Of a DNA stretch of 5,996 nt, positions 1 to 5,996 are shown in pieces. Position 1 is the first letter of the stretch. Every line of letters starts with the position of its first letter. The translations under genes were made by a program, and so were the position numbers. Origin of the DNA: an uncultured Dehalococcoidia bacterium (GTDB lineage Bacteria > Chloroflexota > Dehalococcoidia > Tepidiformales > Tepidiformaceae); the NCBI GenBank assembly GCA_937954195.1, contig CALFYR010000111.1:1-5996 (forward strand). The letters run 5' to 3'. The notes below the pieces were generated by a model. That model was not told where the DNA came from. It saw only the letters and a list, made by a program, of their open reading frames with translations, and searched no databases.

Positions 1-5702
<5,702 letters not shown>

Positions 5703-5712
5703 CCTGTGGCAA

Positions 5713-5718
5713 CTCCTT
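5713..5718 (-). promoter_or_regulatory. rpoB ribosome binding site
   Basis: The minus strand reads AAGGAG, followed by a 10-base spacer (TTGCCACAGG) and the rpoB ATG at 5702. This supports the chosen start, which also gives the expected N-terminus before the conserved [20 protein letters not shown] segment. Confidence 0.8.
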
Positions 5719-5807
5719 CAGGACTAGTGGGGCGAATGACACAAAGAGGCAAAGTGCTGTGGGCCACCGATGAGTGATAGAGCGATGGGCATAGCGAGCC
5801 GACTACT

Positions 5808-5837
5808 ATCCTAGCGAAAGCAGCACCTTGCCGTCAA
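5808..5837 (-). promoter_or_regulatory. Candidate rpoB-proximal sigma-70-type promoter
   Basis: On the minus strand, TTGACG (5837-5832) matches the -35 consensus at five of six positions. An 18-base spacer separates it from TAGGAT (5813-5808), which matches the -10 consensus at four of six, including the first two and last two positions. Transcription would start near 5800-5803 and give a leader of about 100 bases before rpoB. This would let rpoBC be transcribed separately from whatever lies upstream. The call rests on consensus matching only. Confidence 0.5.
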
Positions 5838-5863
5838 CGGAAGGGTTGTGTAAAGGGAATAGC

Positions 5864-5897
5864 GCCCCCACCCACAGGCGGACGTAACTGTGGGGGC
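5864..5897 (-). repeat. GC-rich inverted repeat in the rpoB upstream region, possible attenuator
   Basis: GCCCCCAC at 5864-5871 is perfectly complementary to GTGGGGGC at 5890-5897, giving an 8-base-pair stem with an 18-base loop. An overlapping alternative stem pairs CCCACAG (5871-5877) with CTGTGGG (5888-5894) around a 10-base loop. The full versions of both cannot form at once. No U-rich run follows on either strand, so it does not look like a standard intrinsic terminator. It could be an attenuator, a processing site or a DNA-level site between an upstream gene and rpoB. It lies upstream of the proximal promoter candidate, so it would be transcribed only from further upstream. Confidence 0.5.
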
Positions 5898-5919
5898 AAA
5901 TATCGCTCGTGTCACGGGC

Positions 5920-5948
5920 AGTATTCGACGCCGCGTCGCGTTTGTCCA
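5920..5948 (-). promoter_or_regulatory. Candidate second, upstream promoter for rpoB
   Basis: On the minus strand, TGGACA (5948-5943, five of six to the -35 consensus) and AATACT (5925-5920, four of six to the -10 consensus) are separated by 17 bases. A small inverted repeat, CGACG-CCG-CGTCG (5926-5938), fills most of the spacer. A transcript from here would begin near 5913 and carry the GC-rich hairpin at 5864-5897 in its leader. It is weaker than the proximal candidate and could be chance. Confidence 0.3.
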
Positions 5949-5976
5949 GTAGGAAAGTCGCAGAGGACCGGTAGTC

Positions 5977-5993
5977 GCGGCCCAGTGGGCCGC
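5977..5993. repeat. Short perfect GC-rich hairpin at the right edge
   Basis: GCGGCCC (5977-5983) and GGGCCGC (5987-5993) form a perfect 7-base-pair stem with a 3-base loop. On the minus strand it is followed by GACTACCGG rather than a T-run, and on the plus strand the sequence stops three bases later. It could be a structure marking the end of the neighbouring gene beyond the window, but nothing here decides that. Confidence 0.35.
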
Positions 5994-5996
5994 ATC

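Larger units (their letters stand above)
5703..5996. other. rpoB upstream region without a supported gene
   Basis: This 294-base stretch separates the rpoB start from whatever lies beyond the right edge. It holds the rpoB Shine-Dalgarno sequence, two candidate promoters on the minus strand and two inverted repeats. The hexamer CTGTGG occurs three times on the plus strand (5704-5709, 5757-5762, 5888-5893) and once in reverse complement (5872-5877). I see no rplL C-terminus, tRNA or other gene. In many bacteria rplL ends within a few hundred bases upstream of rpoB; here either the spacer is longer or rpoBC is not directly behind rplJL. Confidence 0.7.

Noticed and set aside
5724..5792. 22-codon leader peptide frame (MPIALSLIGGPQHF...) on the minus strand before rpoB
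   Set aside because: There is no Shine-Dalgarno sequence before its ATG and no run of regulatory codons, so nothing separates it from chance.
5828..5856. Plus-strand promoter TTGCCG-N17-TAAAGG
   Set aside because: The -10 match is only three of six, and no gene on the plus strand lies downstream in the window.
5864..5897. Intrinsic terminator
   Set aside because: The stem is strong, but no T-run follows it on either strand (GCTATTCCC on the minus strand, AAATATCGC on the plus strand). It is kept only as an inverted repeat.
5811..5996. Minus-strand frame open from the right edge for 61 codons, ending in TAG at 5813-5811, as a possible end of an upstream gene
   Set aside because: The translation (for example PVTRAIFAPTVTSACGWGRY) matches no ribosomal protein or other family I know. 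It is rich in Trp, Cys and Arg, and its third-position GC is lower than in rpoB and rpoC. An open frame of this length is possible by chance in GC-rich DNA.

Overview
The window holds the core of a bacterial RNA polymerase operon, read entirely on the minus strand. It contains a complete rpoB (beta subunit, 1286 codons) and, overlapping its end by 17 bases, the first 619 codons of rpoC (beta-prime subunit), which runs off the left edge. To the right of rpoB is a 294-base stretch with no convincing gene. It carries the rpoB ribosome binding site, two candidate sigma-70-type promoters and two GC-rich inverted repeats.

The DNA is GC-rich by eye, with strong preference for G or C at third codon positions. 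The protein sequences resemble high-GC bacteria of the Chloroflexota (Dehalococcoidia/Tepidiformia or Thermomicrobia-like) more than Proteobacteria. The pointers are the wording of the RpoB N-terminal half (the stretch [15 protein letters not shown] followed by [16 protein letters not shown]), the RpoB C-terminal LGINLSG tail, the RpoC opening [20 protein letters not shown], and the lineage-specific inserts. This assignment is from memory of these families and is tentative; the protein identities are essentially certain.

Layout, left to right: 1-1858 rpoC (minus, 5' part only); 1842-5702 rpoB (minus, complete); 5703-5996 rpoB upstream region. In the direction of transcription the order is promoter/leader, rpoB, rpoC. 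The two subunits form the catalytic cleft of RNA polymerase and are needed in equal amounts. The 17-base overlap, with the rpoC Shine-Dalgarno sequence inside the last rpoB codons, fits translational coupling.

No mobile element, CRISPR array, RNA gene or new accessory system was found. The points worth a second look are four apparent insertions in the polymerase subunits relative to the E. coli and Mycobacterium proteins (one in RpoC, three in RpoB), the overlapping gene junction, and the structured upstream region. Long open frames on the plus strand across rpoB and rpoC are codon-bias shadows.
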